A stretch of DNA of 64,000 bases from Pyrenochaeta sp. MPI-SDFR-AT-0127 (lineage: Eukaryota > Ascomycota > Dothideomycetes > Pleosporales > Cucurbitariaceae), in contig JAGTJM010000059.1 in the NCBI GenBank assembly GCA_020747015.1, positions 62,001-126,000 of the forward strand, written 5' to 3'. A model generated the notes under the pieces. That model did not search any database and was not told the DNA's origin. It was given only the letters and a program-made list of their open reading frames with translations. The position numbers and the translations under genes were made by a program. This document shows positions 42,227-53,958 of this stretch, piece by piece (the stretch's first letter is position 1; every line of letters starts with the position of its first letter).

Positions 42227-44385
42227 ATGGGCTCGAAGACGGAGGCTACTCACAGTGTGACTCATCACAACCATCGACAGACTGACGCTCATATCGTACC
42301 TATCGAGCAAGAAGCCACCGAAGATGTTAGGCATGTCAAGCTGTCATGGAGATCATGGATGGTAGTCTTCGTGACATGTTTTGCGTACGAAGTTTTTTAA
42401 GTGCCCTTTGACTTCAGCTGCTGACATCTGGTCTAGTGTCATGTCTCAGGTTTTCGTCGTTGTGGCAGCTGGCTCAGTCTTATCCTTCATCATTCGGGAG
42501 CTTGGGGAGCCTGCGCTTGCGGGTTGGGTCATTCAGGTTTGGTTATTTCCGTGCCCTCCTATGACTCGGCGACTCACCCTCCACAGGGCCCTCTACTCAT
42601 GCAATCAGTCCTGTCACCACTCGTTGGTCGACTGTCTGATGTTCTGGATCGCAAGCTGTTTGCCGCCATCCCTCCACTCATTGCTTGTATTGGGGCTGTT
42701 GTATGTGCGAAAGCCACCTCCATGAGCATGCTCATCGGTGGCGGTATCTTGATTGGTACCACGCTTGCAACCATCTCCATTGTTCAGTCAATCCCCTCAG
42801 AAATCCTGCCTCTGAAATATCGAGCATTGGCCAATGGCTTTGCAGGCGCTGCCGGTGTGATCGGCGGAACGTAAGTACATAGTTGCCTTCCCCCACTTTT
42901 CAATCCTTCCTACATAGAGCCAGAGATATCCTAACGCCCTCCAGTTTCGGCAGTCTCGCGGCTGGCGCAGTGACCAACATTAACGCTTCGGGTTGGCGAA
43001 ACATTTTCTGGATCCAAGTTGGTTTACATGGCTTTACGTCACTCGGTATCTTCTTATTCTACTGGCCCAAGAAACGTACCGACTACCCAAGAATGACCTT
43101 CAAAGAATGGACATGGGCATGCGACCCAATTGGGTCAACCCTTCTCATGGCAAGTGCAACTTTGATGTTACTAGCCCTGAACTGGGCGGGTGGAGCATAC
43201 AAATGGAGCAGTCCGCACGTATGCGCCAATCTCGTTGTCGGAATCGTGATTTTCATTGCCTTCTGTCTCTATGGTAAGTTCCTTTACTATGATCTACCTA
43301 TTTTTATCATGCTAAAATCCAATAGAATGGAAGGGGCGATCAGACGGCATTGTTGCCCATGTTTTCTTTACTGGTGGGCCCAACTTTTTGCTCTCAACCT
43401 TTGCCTTTACTATCGAAGGGTAAGTCGTATCGAATTGACCCTGAGATCAATTCATCTAACATCTGTTAAAGTTGGATCTTCTACTCGGCCGTCAACGCTG
43501 TCACACCACAGATCATCCTCAATATGGGTTTCGAGGACAACTCGTGGGACATTGCGATTCGGCAGCTGGCTTTCAAAGTCGCATCTTTCATCACTGCATT
43601 GGTCGTTACATGGTATGCGACAAAATTCAAGGACCTAAGTACGTATTTCGTCACCTATTTCTTAATGAGTTTGGTGAATTCTCGAAGAGCCATGAAAAGG
43701 CTCTCGAACCGCATTCCACAATCAGTAAAAGAAAATTTTACAGGACTTCTCAACTAACTTTGCCATAGAAACACCGATCGTCGCCACTTTTGCTCTCATG
43801 GTCGTAGCCTGCATTTGCTTCGCTGTTATACAGCCCGGCTGGTCTACACCACAAATCATCTTTACGGCGATGACGGGTGTTGGCTGTGGTGGTCCGCTTA
43901 CACTTCTAGTCGCCTGTGTCCAGTTCACAGCACCGCATGCTTTTCTGTCAACTGCCACCGGACTAGCGTTCTCTGCTCGCGCTATTGGTGGCGCTTTTGG
44001 GACTGCCGTCATCTATGCCATTGTCAATTCAAGGATCAGTTCACACTACGCGTCTGATGTGGGATCTGCAGCGATCGCAGCAGGTCTGCCACAGTCATCT
44101 GTTGGTGCGCTCCTGAAATCAATGCAGGGAAGCACTGCAACCAAGGCACGAGGTCAAGGTGTACCTGGCGCGAATGAATCTATTATGAGGGCAGCCTGGA
44201 ATGCCAGCTACTGGTCTTATGCGAGGGCATATCGCCTGGGATGGTGGAGTGTAGTCCCATTTGTGGTGCTTGCGACAATCAGTGTGGCATGCATGAAGGG
44301 CGTCAAGCAACTGATGACGGAAAGAGTCGAGGCTACTGTTGAGCGGGAGAGCGATGACGAGGGTAAAGGTTTGGACAAAGCATGA
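42227..44385 (+). CDS. Major facilitator superfamily transporter, TRI12-like
   Basis: Seven exons: 42227-42384, 42437-42536, 42587-42870, 42945-43273, 43326-43419, 43472-43638 and 43769-44385; all phases match; product 582 residues. A polar N-terminus precedes a 12-14-helix transporter. Visible signatures are SQVFVVVAAGSVLSFIIREL, PLVGRLSDVLDRKLF (the loop 2-3 G-x-L-x-D-x-x-x-R/K motif), IPSEILPLKYRALANGFAG and SGWRNIFWIQVGLH. These match the fungal TRI12/DHA-like family of toxin, siderophore or drug efflux carriers. The substrate cannot be inferred. The last intron (130 nt) is longer than the others (50-74 nt). No biosynthetic genes adjoin it. Confidence 0.93.
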
Positions 44386-44495
44386 AGTCTATAATTCAAG
44401 GAGCATAAACGGGCCGGGAAGTGGTACAGTGGCTTCTCATGCACTGCAATCAACGCTACCTACCGCTCATGATAGAGTCTTTTTAGAATCGATGG

Positions 44496-46019
44496 TCACT
44501 CTACACCCAAGCCAAACCTCTTCCCACGAGGTCCCAAAATCTTCTTAAATCTACTACTTTTCTTCACCTTTGCCTCCCTTCTCAATTCAAAGCCTTGCCT
44601 GCCTTTCATCGCATCAAGACGATCCCATTGCTCAATCCAATCCAGGCCACGGGCCGGTGCAGGTTTGCGGGTGATCCTTGGCAGTGGAGACGGGGGTTGA
44701 AGGGAAAGATAGAATTCTGGACCGTGTTCGGCGCAATTTCCCGGCCGCGAGACCGATGAGTCGATTCTTGATACAGGCGGTAGCCTTACCGATAACGAGG
44801 TTCGCAATGACAGGGTGGGTGATACGTGGGATTTTTCCTGAAAGATTGTCTCCGAAGATATTCGGTTAACTTCAGTTACAGATACCGCATTATCTCCTCC
44901 AACTTTCGCGCTTGTTGAGCTTGATGGCAGTCTTCTGAGACATTCAAGGTCCCGCGTTGATACACTTGTGCCCTTTAACGCTCGCCGTTGCAGACATTCA
45001 GTCACAAAACTCGGCGTAGAGAGATCGCATTGGGTTACGTGATGATTATCGTGTAGCTGGACGAACGGATACAATTGAGACGAGTCAGACTGGGCAGCGA
45101 TAGGAAGTCCAGGAGGAAGTTTGTCGATTTTAGAATTTGATGCGCCTGCACTTGCTCTGGACCTGACGCCATGGACATCTTGAGACCATGTTGCAGAACC
45201 AAAGTATTGGACAGCTGGTGCATAGATTTTCTTGCAATCTTTTCTTGGTGCAGTTTTCCCAATGAGGGTTTCGTCGCACATTTTGCCCTGGTAATAGACA
45301 TTTATGGGAGATTCCTCTTTGCACACGGTATGATATAGTTCCTGAACTGCTTTTCCTTGTGGTGGGATCTGTCTTTCTGGCACATTTCGGTAGCACTTCC
45401 CGACTCCATGGACGTGATACTCACAGCCTCCAGTGTTGTCTCCGCCGCTCGCGACATGTTTTGTAGAACCTCTGAGCATACCAAGCATTTTCTTCTCTAG
45501 TGCAAACATTTTGTCGACTACAAAGCGCTTGAGCACGCTTGAAGCGCCTTCCTCGACAAAGATAGCTTCAAAGACCCTCAAGTCCGTAGACTGCGCAGGG
45601 TCCAGACGCCGCGAAATCTCATCAATGACGTAGTCCTGGAATTCGGGCTCTTCAAGTTGTGATCCAGTGATGTGGGCGTAGATCAAATCGATGCAGTCGC
45701 AGAGTAGTAGCCCAGAGCTTGTGGACGAATACAACTGGGTTGGGTATGTAATTTTACTGGTAGCCAGCCATTCTACATAAAACTTAAAGCCTGCAGGATC
45801 GAAGCCACGCAGTTCAATCGTGGGAAGAGCTTGGTGTAATGGTGATTGTTGCTCGACCAAGACCCGCAGATATGGCGAGCGATTTATGCTGCATATGGCA
45901 ACTTCGATTTTGTCACCAGGGAGATGTTCAGATAGAGTAGTGCGACCAGCAAGCACGAAGGTAACGGTATTGAAAAGTTGAAACTTTGTAGATCTAACCT
46001 TGTCTTGTTGGACAAGCAT
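44496..46019 (-). CDS. BTB/POZ-like domain protein
   Basis: Single exon, 507 residues. The first 190 residues have the pattern of a fungal BTB-like protein: TVTFVLAGRTTLSEHLPG (about 18-35), INRSPYLRVLVEQ, TIELRGFDPAGFKFYVEWL (the usual BTB strand/helix hinge), then helices to FVVDKMFALEKKML. The middle is Ser/Thr-rich. A region with CEYHVHGVGKCYRNVP has spaced Cys/His residues. The C-terminus is strongly basic (KKSSRFKKILGPRGKR), possibly a nuclear signal. BTB proteins mediate dimerisation or Cullin-3 binding; the role here is unknown. Confidence 0.75.
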   Translation of the reverse strand: MLVQQDKVRSTKFQLFNTVTFVLAGRTTLSEHLPGDKIEVAICSINRSPYLRVLVEQQSPLHQALPTIELRGFDPAGFKFYVEWLATSKITYPTQLYSSTSSGLLLCDCIDLIYAHITGSQLEEPEFQDYVIDEISRRLDPAQSTDLRVFEAIFVEEGASSVLKRFVVDKMFALEKKMLGMLRGSTKHVASGGDNTGGCEYHVHGVGKCYRNVPERQIPPQGKAVQELYHTVCKEESPINVYYQGKMCDETLIGKTAPRKDCKKIYAPAVQYFGSATWSQDVHGVRSRASAGASNSKIDKLPPGLPIAAQSDSSQLYPFVQLHDNHHVTQCDLSTPSFVTECLQRRALKGTSVSTRDLECLRRLPSSSTSAKVGGDNAVSVTEVNRISSETIFQEKSHVSPTLSLRTSLSVRLPPVSRIDSSVSRPGNCAEHGPEFYLSLQPPSPLPRITRKPAPARGLDWIEQWDRLDAMKGRQGFELRREAKVKKSSRFKKILGPRGKRFGLGVE

Positions 46020-46434
46020 TTTGTCGTCGAACTTGCAGGTAGAGGCAGGTATTGAAGAACCGACTGTTTTCTACTCGTAAACATGGCCAGTACCGTTGTG
46101 TATTAAAGCCCTGTGCGCAGAAGACGTGTGAAATCATGACATGAAAGTCTTGTGCGCCTCCTTCATCTTCAGTCGTCGCGAGAGTGTCATTGCACATGTG
46201 GTCTTGTCCCAAACCTTTCACATATTATTTATTCCATTTCTCTTCTTTCAAGGCATGTAATTCAATAATGTTAGCATGATTTAAGTCAATGTTTAATCAA
46301 ATCTTTGAGACCTTTCATACTTGATTATTGTATAAGCTGGAAGCAGTGACAACAAAATGCAGCAATGTCATTGAGTCGTCTTGTCTATTCAATGTATTTT
46401 GCGAGGCAGCGAAAAAATGCTCAGTCTTCAGCTC
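46020..46434. other. Intergenic, no gene
   Basis: This 415-bp interval lies between the BTB-like gene start and the 3' end of the kinase-like gene. Promoter/3' UTR space; nothing else was recognised. Confidence 0.6.
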
Positions 46435-47802
46435 TCACTGTGAAAGCCCAGCCTTATTCACATTACTGATCAAGGCATCCCTCCACTCGTGATCCTTCAA
46501 AATACTCCTCACTCTTGCTTCCAACCACTCCGTGTTGCCCCAGAAGCCCCAGCTCGCCTGAAACCGTAACCAATCAACGAGCGCTGTCTCCCAATGCCGG
46601 ACAAAAATCTCCCACTTGTATTCTTGTTTGCCAACTTCCTTTAGTCGTTTCCAGTATAGTTCTAGTAACTGCCTTTCGCCTGGCTGCATCGTCAACTCCC
46701 CCGGTACATTGCGATCAGCGACTAGCATGCTGAGCGGTACAGAGCAAGTGAAGAGCTTGGCAAGATCGCAAACTCCCAGACCAAGCCCAACGTACTGGAA
46801 GTCATAGAATGCAATTTCTTCACCAGAAATGCTAGTGAAGAGATTTTCCGACTTGACGTCGCCATGGATTAGTGTCTGATATGCTTCAATGGGCGACCAC
46901 CCTGACAACTTGGGCGCGAGGAATGCGGCCGCTATTTCAGATATGGAGATACTTTCACCATCAACCCAATCAGTTAGAGGCTCGTTCCATTCTGCTTCGT
47001 AGTCCTTGGCAAGGCTGGAATATTCTGTTCGGCGTGTTGCAAGGTAGGTGTACCCACCATTCAGCCAAATAGTCTTCTCAGAGGCGTTTTGGCCATCGCG
47101 TTTCACTTCATCCAGTGGTGGCAAAACGAGAGAAGAACGGCTCATGTCTTTGGTCCGTGGCCACCAGTGACCGTGAAATCCAGCGAGCCAGTCTAGCGCG
47201 GAGCTGACTTGTATTGGCGAGAGCACATTTCGTTTTTCTCCAGCAACTGGAAACTGCTGCCGAAGGTCACTCATGACCATGGCAGTTGTCGATGTGCCAT
47301 CTGGGTGCTGTTGGTTGATACTCGCTATGCACTTTGCAACTGGAATGAATGCAGGTAATTGTGGTGCTAGGTGTTCGTAGAAGTACTGTTCGACCCGATA
47401 GCTAAGAATCTTCCGTGTGTGACCCTCATCGTCTGCTTTGGTTGGTGGAGGTGTGATCAGCTTGAGGATAAATGATTGTGTCTCTTGAGGCGTAGAGACG
47501 CTCGAATTCGCTGCTGAAACCGAGCGCGAGGACTCAGCAGATGAATTAAGTGGGCCATCTGGTGTTGCTGTGATGCGACAAATTTGGCCGTATCCCGCCC
47601 ACAATGACTGTATAGTCTTCAACGACTGCAGTCTTAGGCCTTTCTTTGCTAGCAACGCCGAGGCGATTTCGTTTGGTGAGGGGGAAGTAGGCATGGATGA
47701 TATTATCGATGGTTGAAACCGGCCATATACAGTATATACGAGGAGCAAAGAGAGCGAAAGGAAAAGAGAGTATTTCGCAAGACGTCGCAAACGTGGTATC
47801 AT
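46435..47802 (-). CDS. APH/EcKL-type small-molecule kinase-like protein
   Basis: Single exon, 455 residues from the ATG at 47802, or 420 from the in-frame ATG at 47697. The longer form carries an N-terminal hydrophobic anchor (YSLFLSLSLLLVYTVYG). Kinase-fold motifs are SLWAGYGQICRI (glycine-loop region), SFILKLITPP (lysine strand), the Brenner-type catalytic loop LIHGDVKSENLF near residue 312, and the metal-binding AFYDFQYVGLG near 332. This fits choline/aminoglycoside or ecdysteroid kinase-like (CHK/EcKL) proteins, which phosphorylate small hydroxylated molecules. The substrate is unknown. Confidence 0.87.
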   Translation of the reverse strand: MIPRLRRLAKYSLFLSLSLLLVYTVYGRFQPSIISSMPTSPSPNEIASALLAKKGLRLQSLKTIQSLWAGYGQICRITATPDGPLNSSAESSRSVSAANSSVSTPQETQSFILKLITPPPTKADDEGHTRKILSYRVEQYFYEHLAPQLPAFIPVAKCIASINQQHPDGTSTTAMVMSDLRQQFPVAGEKRNVLSPIQVSSALDWLAGFHGHWWPRTKDMSRSSLVLPPLDEVKRDGQNASEKTIWLNGGYTYLATRRTEYSSLAKDYEAEWNEPLTDWVDGESISISEIAAAFLAPKLSGWSPIEAYQTLIHGDVKSENLFTSISGEEIAFYDFQYVGLGLGVCDLAKLFTCSVPLSMLVADRNVPGELTMQPGERQLLELYWKRLKEVGKQEYKWEIFVRHWETALVDWLRFQASWGFWGNTEWLEARVRSILKDHEWRDALISNVNKAGLSQ

Positions 47803-48804
47803 CCGAAACGCAGGGCAAAATGAAGGAAGGGTTTTCCAGGCGATTTGTTAAGGTTACAAAGAGAACGAGTAATTTTCGTCCCTGGGATGCAGAGCACAGA
47901 AGCTCAAAGAGGCTTAAACCGAACAAGAAACGTCTCGCTGATGGTAGTGCGATGGGGAATTGGCGTGTTGAGGTTCTTCTCGTCACTCTCCAGCCACAAA
48001 AGCACTAGCCACATGCGGCTAGGTCATGGCAACATTAAGACGGACTTTTCTCTGATCGTGAGATTAGCATGCACATAACTTTTAGCTGCTAGGTTGTTGC
48101 GCAGTCTAGATCTGTACCTCATATCGAGTGGCCCTCAGGTTGTTGTTCAACTGGAAGAAACATAGGATACACAGAATTGCTTTGCTGTTGCACTACAATC
48201 ATCGTCGACAATCTATCGATTACATTTGCAAAACACGCTCATGACGATTGTTTATATGCCTTTTCGCGCTTTCTGTCAGGATATATGGTTACCCAATGCG
48301 CTGAAGGGCATGTCAAAGCTAATTGAAGATCTTTATAACTCGTGTGGTGACCTCAGCCACATACCCTTCAATTGTTCAATACAGATTCTTACAAATACAC
48401 TAGTGGCAATATTAACTAAACTTGTGAAGATTCCCAGCATTAGCTCTGCCCCAATCTGGACAGGATCACGCTTGATTGAGGTAATACGCCACCGTCAGCA
48501 ACAAGACAAGGCCTTGCACACAAGAACAAGCGGTTCCTCATAGTGCAAGCTGAAAGATAATTCGTGACCTGCCATCAGCCGCAGTTAAGGACTGACTCGT
48601 GGATTAGCGCAGTCCGGGAAATTTGTAAGGCTTGTCATATTTTGGGACTGGTGAGAAGCCAGGGCAAGTGGAGTGGTCAGCTTACTCTCGAACGAGGTTT
48701 AGGGCCACCAAATCCTTCCTATTGCTTCTTGGACAATTAAACTCACTCCGAGTGTCAGCTCCTCCTTTTTCGTTCAACTTTTTTTCTTCAGACCGAAATT
48801 TGAT
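47803..48804. other. Intergenic, no convincing gene
   Basis: A 1.0-kb divergent interval. One frame of 105 codons (48226-48543, plus) lacks any family feature or splice context and is not called. Pyrimidine tracts just before 48805 suit a promoter. Confidence 0.5.
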
Positions 48805-49687
48805 ATGGAAGAAAACGATGCGAAAGTTCTGGCTGAGCGCCGTCATACCAGACAACGCAATTCTACGCCAGATATTCGACAATACCGCGGCATCTATCGA
48901 ACACGATTAATTTTGCGCATCCTTTCGCTTGCCGTTTGCATATCTATAATCACCCTTCTCGTAGACTCCGTCCAATCGTACAAGAAGACTGAACATGTCA
49001 CCAACCCCTTTCGCGCAGGGAGTGGTAGTTTTCCGGTCTGGCCAGAGGGTCTGAAGCTGTATCCAACATTCCTATTGCTTGCTGCAGCAATTTTTGCGAG
49101 CATCGTCAGCTTGTTGCTCGTCATTGCAAGCTTCCTGAAAAGCGTAGGTAATGTCGCTGGGGTTTCGAGGAAGGCCGCTAATAATCTACATAGATTAGAC
49201 GAATGACTACGACCGGTAACATAACGACTATTGTTATCTCTTCCGTTTGCTTGGTGGTGTGGATCGCCGTGACAGCGTACTATGAAACCTGGGACTCGAG
49301 CGAGACAAATTGGGACTTGCTGTGAGCCTCTCTAGCGGCTTTGTTGATGTTTTCAAAACTAATGTGTATGATCAGTTCCTGGACCTGTACGCATCAAGAT
49401 CCCTCCTACGACTACCAGAGTATCGACTTCAGCGTATTTTGTACGAAGATGGTAAACACAAGCCTAGTCCGCACCGTTTCGGCCACGATTGCTAACGTAT
49501 GGCACAGCGATTTGCGTTTTGGGCTGGCGTTGGACTCGCAGGGCTGGAGGCTTCCAATTTGCTAATATTTGTGGTATGGTGGCTGAAGACGCGACGCGCT
49601 CGAGGATATCAGAAGATGCAGGAAGGCAAGGACAGCAATCACCCTAACTGGGCCCCAGGTCCGGATGCCTTAGGTTTCAATATCTGA
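48805..49687 (+). CDS. Four-helix membrane protein, MARVEL-like
   Basis: Exons 48805-49143, 49194-49321, 49376-49451 and 49508-49687, with introns of 50, 54 and 56 nt and good GCTAAY branch sites; product 240 residues. Four hydrophobic helices are visible: LILRILSLAVCISIITLLVD, FLLLAAAIFASIVSLLLVIAS, TTIVISSVCLVVWIAVTAYY and FWAGVGLAGLEASNLLIFVVWW. The loop before helix 4 carries two cysteines (WTCTHQD and VFCTKMRF), a layout common in fungal MARVEL-like proteins of the plasma membrane or vesicles. The ends are polar. The family assignment is inferred from topology. Confidence 0.8.
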
Positions 49688-50254
49688 GATCCTCGTTCCG
49701 GTGGGGAGGGTACATAACTAAACCCTAATTACTTAATGCAAGTTTAATCACGAATACAGCGACGAGGTCCAAACAGATGAGCCGGGCACCATGCCCTTGC
49801 TTTCCGGTGGCAAAGATTGGGAGTTCGAGTCTCTCTGGTGTTTAAGTCCCACACCAAGCTAGCTGACGTCATCACTTTTGCGGATCTATTTTCCGTCATT
49901 TGCACCCCCGAGTCTATCGCATTCCGTCACCCCAATGGCTTTTGCGGAACATCCACTCCCGCCTACCACAAGCGAGACCTTAATTGGAACAGCCCCGCGG
50001 AGTTGATGCACCATGATTGGCCCACCGAGTCAGATCACGATAGTCAGACTAATGGGACATGGAGCTACCCCACCGTGCCTCGGCGCGCTGACAATGCACT
50101 TGAATCGAGGGGATCAAATGCGGGGTGAGACTGGTCATGGCGGAAGTATTTGTCGCGGGGTACCAAGGCGAACTATATCTTGCCTCAACGTTGTGCTGTT
50201 CCCGCAATTTCATTCCGTTTCCGCCGATATAACTACTTCCCAAGAGACGACACA
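49688..50254. other. Intergenic, no gene
   Basis: This 567-bp interval has AT-rich 3' sequence, then the promoter of the cyclase-family gene. A TTCGAGTCTC stretch near 49825 superficially resembles a tRNA B box but is not part of a tRNA fold. Confidence 0.55.
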
Positions 50255-51598
50255 ATGGCCGACCCAAAGAGTACCGGAAGCCAGCGTTTAACGCAGATCA
50301 AAGACTTCTTGACCATGAACAAGACCGCAACAACCATTCCATTCGACCCAGACAGCACCAAGTTCCCCTCTAGGAAAGAGCTCCCTGTGATTCCAGGTGC
50401 TCCAGCTGAGGCTGCTTGGGTCTGGGGTGACAATGACTATGTATGCAGAGAACAATACGCAGTTGTAGATGATGTGTTGATCATGGGTAGATTGGCCGCC
50501 TCAATCTTCTGACGCCAACCCGCGTGACCGCTGCATCCAAGGAGATTAGGACAGGCGAAATTGTTCCTGTGAAGTGCGTATGCCACAGGCCACGTGTTTT
50601 ATCTCTATTAAACACATATAGTCTTCCACTCAATGTTCCCAACCAGCCTGCATTCGGCCGCGAAACCTTCAAACATGAGATCAAACCCGTAGTGGACGGT
50701 CTGGTATACGACGATCTTTACACACTGAACACCCAAAGTGGTACACAATGGGATGGCTTCCGACACTTTGCCCATATGGCAAGCGGGTCCTTCTATAATG
50801 GAGTAAGTGTGTCTCGATGCTCCAAGGCCGTATTCTAACAATTGTCCTAGACGAAAGGTAGCGATATATCCGGCCCTACTGCAAACCACAAATGTTCTAT
50901 CCACCATTGGGCAGATCATGGAATCGCCGGTCGAGGCATTTTGCTTGACTATAGGGGCTATGCTCACAAGAAAGGCATCAACTATGATCCATTTGACTAT
51001 TACCCCATCTCCTGGGAAGAGCTGTACCAATGTGGAAAGGATCAGGGAATCGACATTCGACCTGCGGCTCAAGGCGGCGATATCAAGATCGGCGACATGT
51101 TGTTCATCAGGAGCGGCTGGAAGGAGGCATATGACAGCAAGAGTGATGCCGATAGATCGAAAGCCGCGCTCAGACACGGTTCGGGCAAGGACGGCGAGGA
51201 TGGACTGCGTTATGCGGGTGTGAGTCAGGAAGAGAAAATCCTCGATTGGCTACACGACTCGTACTTTGCTTTGGTAGCAGGGGATGCACCTGCTTTCGAG
51301 GCATGGCCTACACACGAAGGTAAGCATTCCTCTGGATTTCGTAATTACCACAGCTGACATTGCAGATTACTACCTCCACGAGTATATTCTCGCTCTGTGG
51401 GGCATGCCGTTGGGTGAAATGCTTGACCTCGAGAAGCTCGCACAGACATGCCGAGAGAAGAACAGGTGGTTCTTCTTCTTCTCATCGGCGCCTGCGAATT
51501 GTCCAGGTAAGATTATTCTTCCAATCTTGTCGCATCAAGCTAATTTGAGCCTTTCAGGTGGCGTCAGTTCACACGTGAATGGAACGGCTATCTTCTAG
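50255..51598 (+). CDS. Cyclase-family (kynurenine-formamidase-like) metal-dependent hydrolase
   Basis: Six exons: 50255-50440, 50491-50573, 50622-50802, 50851-51319, 51366-51506 and 51558-51598; introns of 46-51 nt; product 366 residues. After splicing it reads WVWGDNDYIGRLNLLTPTRV, then NTQSGTQWDGFRHFAH, HHWADHGIAGRGILLDYRGY, GDMLFIRSGWKEAY and FEAWPTHEDYYLHEYILALWG. These are the conserved blocks of the fungal branch of the cyclase family (Pfam Cyclase). The bacterial metal motif HxGTHxDxPxH appears here as QSGTQWDGFRHF, so metal ligation differs. Related bacterial enzymes hydrolyse N-formylkynurenine or make cyclic products. The reaction here is unknown. Confidence 0.9.
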
Positions 51599-52157
51599 GA
51601 CAAGATATACCATGTATAGCAATAAATTGTGTAAAGATCTGTGATCAACCAAATCTCCAAAATGTGCAGATCGCACAGCTACCTACACACAAGCAGAGTA
51701 TCGTCTCCTCAAACGATAATTGACCCGGCGGGGGGCCCCATGCGGTTTTCGAACTTGTTACGCCAACACTTTTAATCCGTTTGTATTAGACCAACATCAT
51801 TCAACCGCCCATGAACATCAAGCCACTTCACTCTAACTGACCATACACAGAAGCATATTTAGTTCCGCGGACGTGACAATGCGCACTTCAAGGCAAGGCG
51901 TTATGGCTGAATGTAGCGCCTCTTCAAGCTTACACCCAAATTGAAGGCATTTTCGCTTAACACTACACATTGTGTAGGCACCCATGTTCACTGCACGTCA
52001 TGTCTTATTCCCACTCCGGCAATTGCTATCTTTCTCCTAAATCCTACTTTGGTGGGGCAGTCCTATTACGAGTCTAAGGCTCGTAACCTTCCTACACCTC
52101 AGGAGCACTGACTGCCATCTAATGAACTGTAAAACCTTTCAATAGCATCAAGCCACG
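51599..52157. other. Intergenic, no gene
   Basis: This 559-bp interval between co-directional genes contains a GGCGGGGGGCCCC stretch at 51728-51740. No coding signal was seen. Confidence 0.55.
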
Positions 52158-53201
52158 ATGAAGATCGTGATTCTCACCCTTATCTTTGCCCTGGCGCTCA
52201 CAGTGCTGACCGAGGCCCCCTCTCCGCGAAGACCCATTACCCTTTCCAAAACTGGAGGGTTCCAAATCGGCGGAAAGACGATCTCATCACCCTTCGACCC
52301 CAACCAAACCCTTTCTTGCGACCATGTTTACGTCGAATACTTCGCCCCATGGCGACCGCGCAAGACCAGCATCGTAATGTGGCACTCGTCTTCCACACAG
52401 GTCTGGCAAAACCGATGGGACGGTGGGGAAGGCTACAAAGACATGTTTCTACGACGGAACTACCCTGTATACCTTTGGGACGGACCAAGAGTGGGGAGAG
52501 CAAACTGGGCATGTGAGCCAACAAGTTACGTGCCAAACTATCAAGATCAAGCAAACTTTTGGGCGTGGAATTTTGGCCCAAAGTACCCCTTGTGGTGGGA
52601 CGATGTGCAATTCCCGACAACGGATGAGGCAGCGTGGAAACAAGCGACAAGTGCGAGATACGTTGAGTATGACACAAATGCGAACGTGGAATTACAATCA
52701 GATGCTGCTGCAGCGGCAGCAGCAGACTCTGGCAGGATTGGCAAGGACATTGTGTACTTGACCAACTCTGCTGGAGGACTGCGGGCCATGGTAACCGCCA
52801 CAAAAGCAAACAGTACAAATATAAAAGGCATCGTAACATATGAGAGTATTGGATATGTATTTCCTGACAACATCAACATCACGGCGGGCAATGGAGGCTT
52901 TGGTCCTTTCATTGTGCCACTGGAGCGATTCAAGAAGCTGGCGAAACTCACTGCTTTACAGTTCGTCTGGGGTGATCATCGTGCGGAAAACTACACATCG
53001 GTGATAGAGTCGAGACTGGCTGCGAGGCTTGTCAACCAGTATGGCGGAAATGCGCAGGTGCTGAAGCTAGGTGATGATGCAGGGTTGAAGGGGAGTACGC
53101 ACATACCGTTTGCGGATTTAGACAATGCGAGGGTGGCAGGGTTGCTAGACAATCTGCTGCGGCAGAATAGGTTAGATAAGTATGAGGATGATGCTGACTG
53201 A
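52158..53201 (+). CDS. Secreted alpha/beta hydrolase, esterase-713-like
   Basis: Single exon, 347 residues with a signal peptide (MKIVILTLIFALALTVLTEA). The mature enzyme shows VMWHSSSTQVWQNRWDG (oxyanion region, about 73-89), FLRRNYPVYLWDGPRVGRANW, the nucleophile strand YLTNSAGGLRA (Ser204), WGDH (about 271-274) and the terminal histidine in GSTHIPFADLDN (His315). The elbow reads N-S-A-G rather than the classic G-x-S-x-G. That layout resembles the esterase-713-type hydrolases. A seven-alanine run precedes the nucleophile, and several N-glycosylation sequons fit secretion. The substrate is unknown. Confidence 0.8.
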   Translation: MKIVILTLIFALALTVLTEAPSPRRPITLSKTGGFQIGGKTISSPFDPNQTLSCDHVYVEYFAPWRPRKTSIVMWHSSSTQVWQNRWDGGEGYKDMFLRRNYPVYLWDGPRVGRANWACEPTSYVPNYQDQANFWAWNFGPKYPLWWDDVQFPTTDEAAWKQATSARYVEYDTNANVELQSDAAAAAAADSGRIGKDIVYLTNSAGGLRAMVTATKANSTNIKGIVTYESIGYVFPDNINITAGNGGFGPFIVPLERFKKLAKLTALQFVWGDHRAENYTSVIESRLAARLVNQYGGNAQVLKLGDDAGLKGSTHIPFADLDNARVAGLLDNLLRQNRLDKYEDDAD

Positions 53202-53958
53202 AATTGGACTAAAAAGGTTGTGTGGCCTAGGAGCGTACGTTTGACAGCTCAACGTCGGAATCCTCCTCCTACTTTGCATGTACTCACATTTGATTACTTG
53301 GGGTTTCTCTTTGAATATAGTCATGACTCGAGCGTTCTCCGTGGTGTTGGTCACGTTATAGATCGCTTCTGTGTACGCACGTCGCAGGCCTGTCGCATAC
53401 GTACCCAAACTTCTTCTGGCGCTGCGCATGCAAGATAAGGGTGGCGCATTCTTATTGCGATATACCCAATGAAATCATATGGCAGGTACACAGTCAAGGA
53501 TGGCAAAGAAGTGATGCGGGGCAATATTGGTTCGACAGGAGTGAACCGTCTCGCTTTTGCCAAGAATGCTGTGAGGTGTTTGTCTAAAGGCTCAGCCTGG
53601 CTCCCCGCATACCTCAGCCACCTTGCATGGGCTGACATGCACTGCATTTTGCCTTAAAGATGATCCCATCTGCTTGCAAACACTGCATCCGTGTTTGCCG
53701 TGCAACTGCGTTCTTTCGGTCGTGTTCCACTCACGTTCGCCCCTCCCCATTCGCCATCTGAGCGAACTACATAAGACCGCGAGGATTTCAGCCTTGTGCA
53801 CCACACTCTTGTGAGTGAGGCCTTATTAGTAACGCAGTATGTTGGCTTTGACGCTGATACTGGAAAGAGTGCTTCGAGCACTCTACTCCACTGTAGCTGT
53901 TCAGGCGATGATCCAAAGTACTAGCCTTGACATGTGAATTTGCTGTTTGTTGCCTATC
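53202..53958. other. Intergenic, no gene recognised
   Basis: A 757-bp interval with only short unsupported frames on both strands. Its end serves as promoter of the NACHT gene. Confidence 0.5.

Noticed and set aside
48226..48543. Plus-strand frame of 105 codons
   Set aside because: No domain, signal peptide, splice structure or supporting context; the composition looks like random intergenic sequence.
49742..49850. Possible tRNA gene suggested by AGTTCGAGTCTC
   Set aside because: No matching A box at the right distance and no acceptor-stem pairing; no tRNA gene was convincingly found anywhere in the window.
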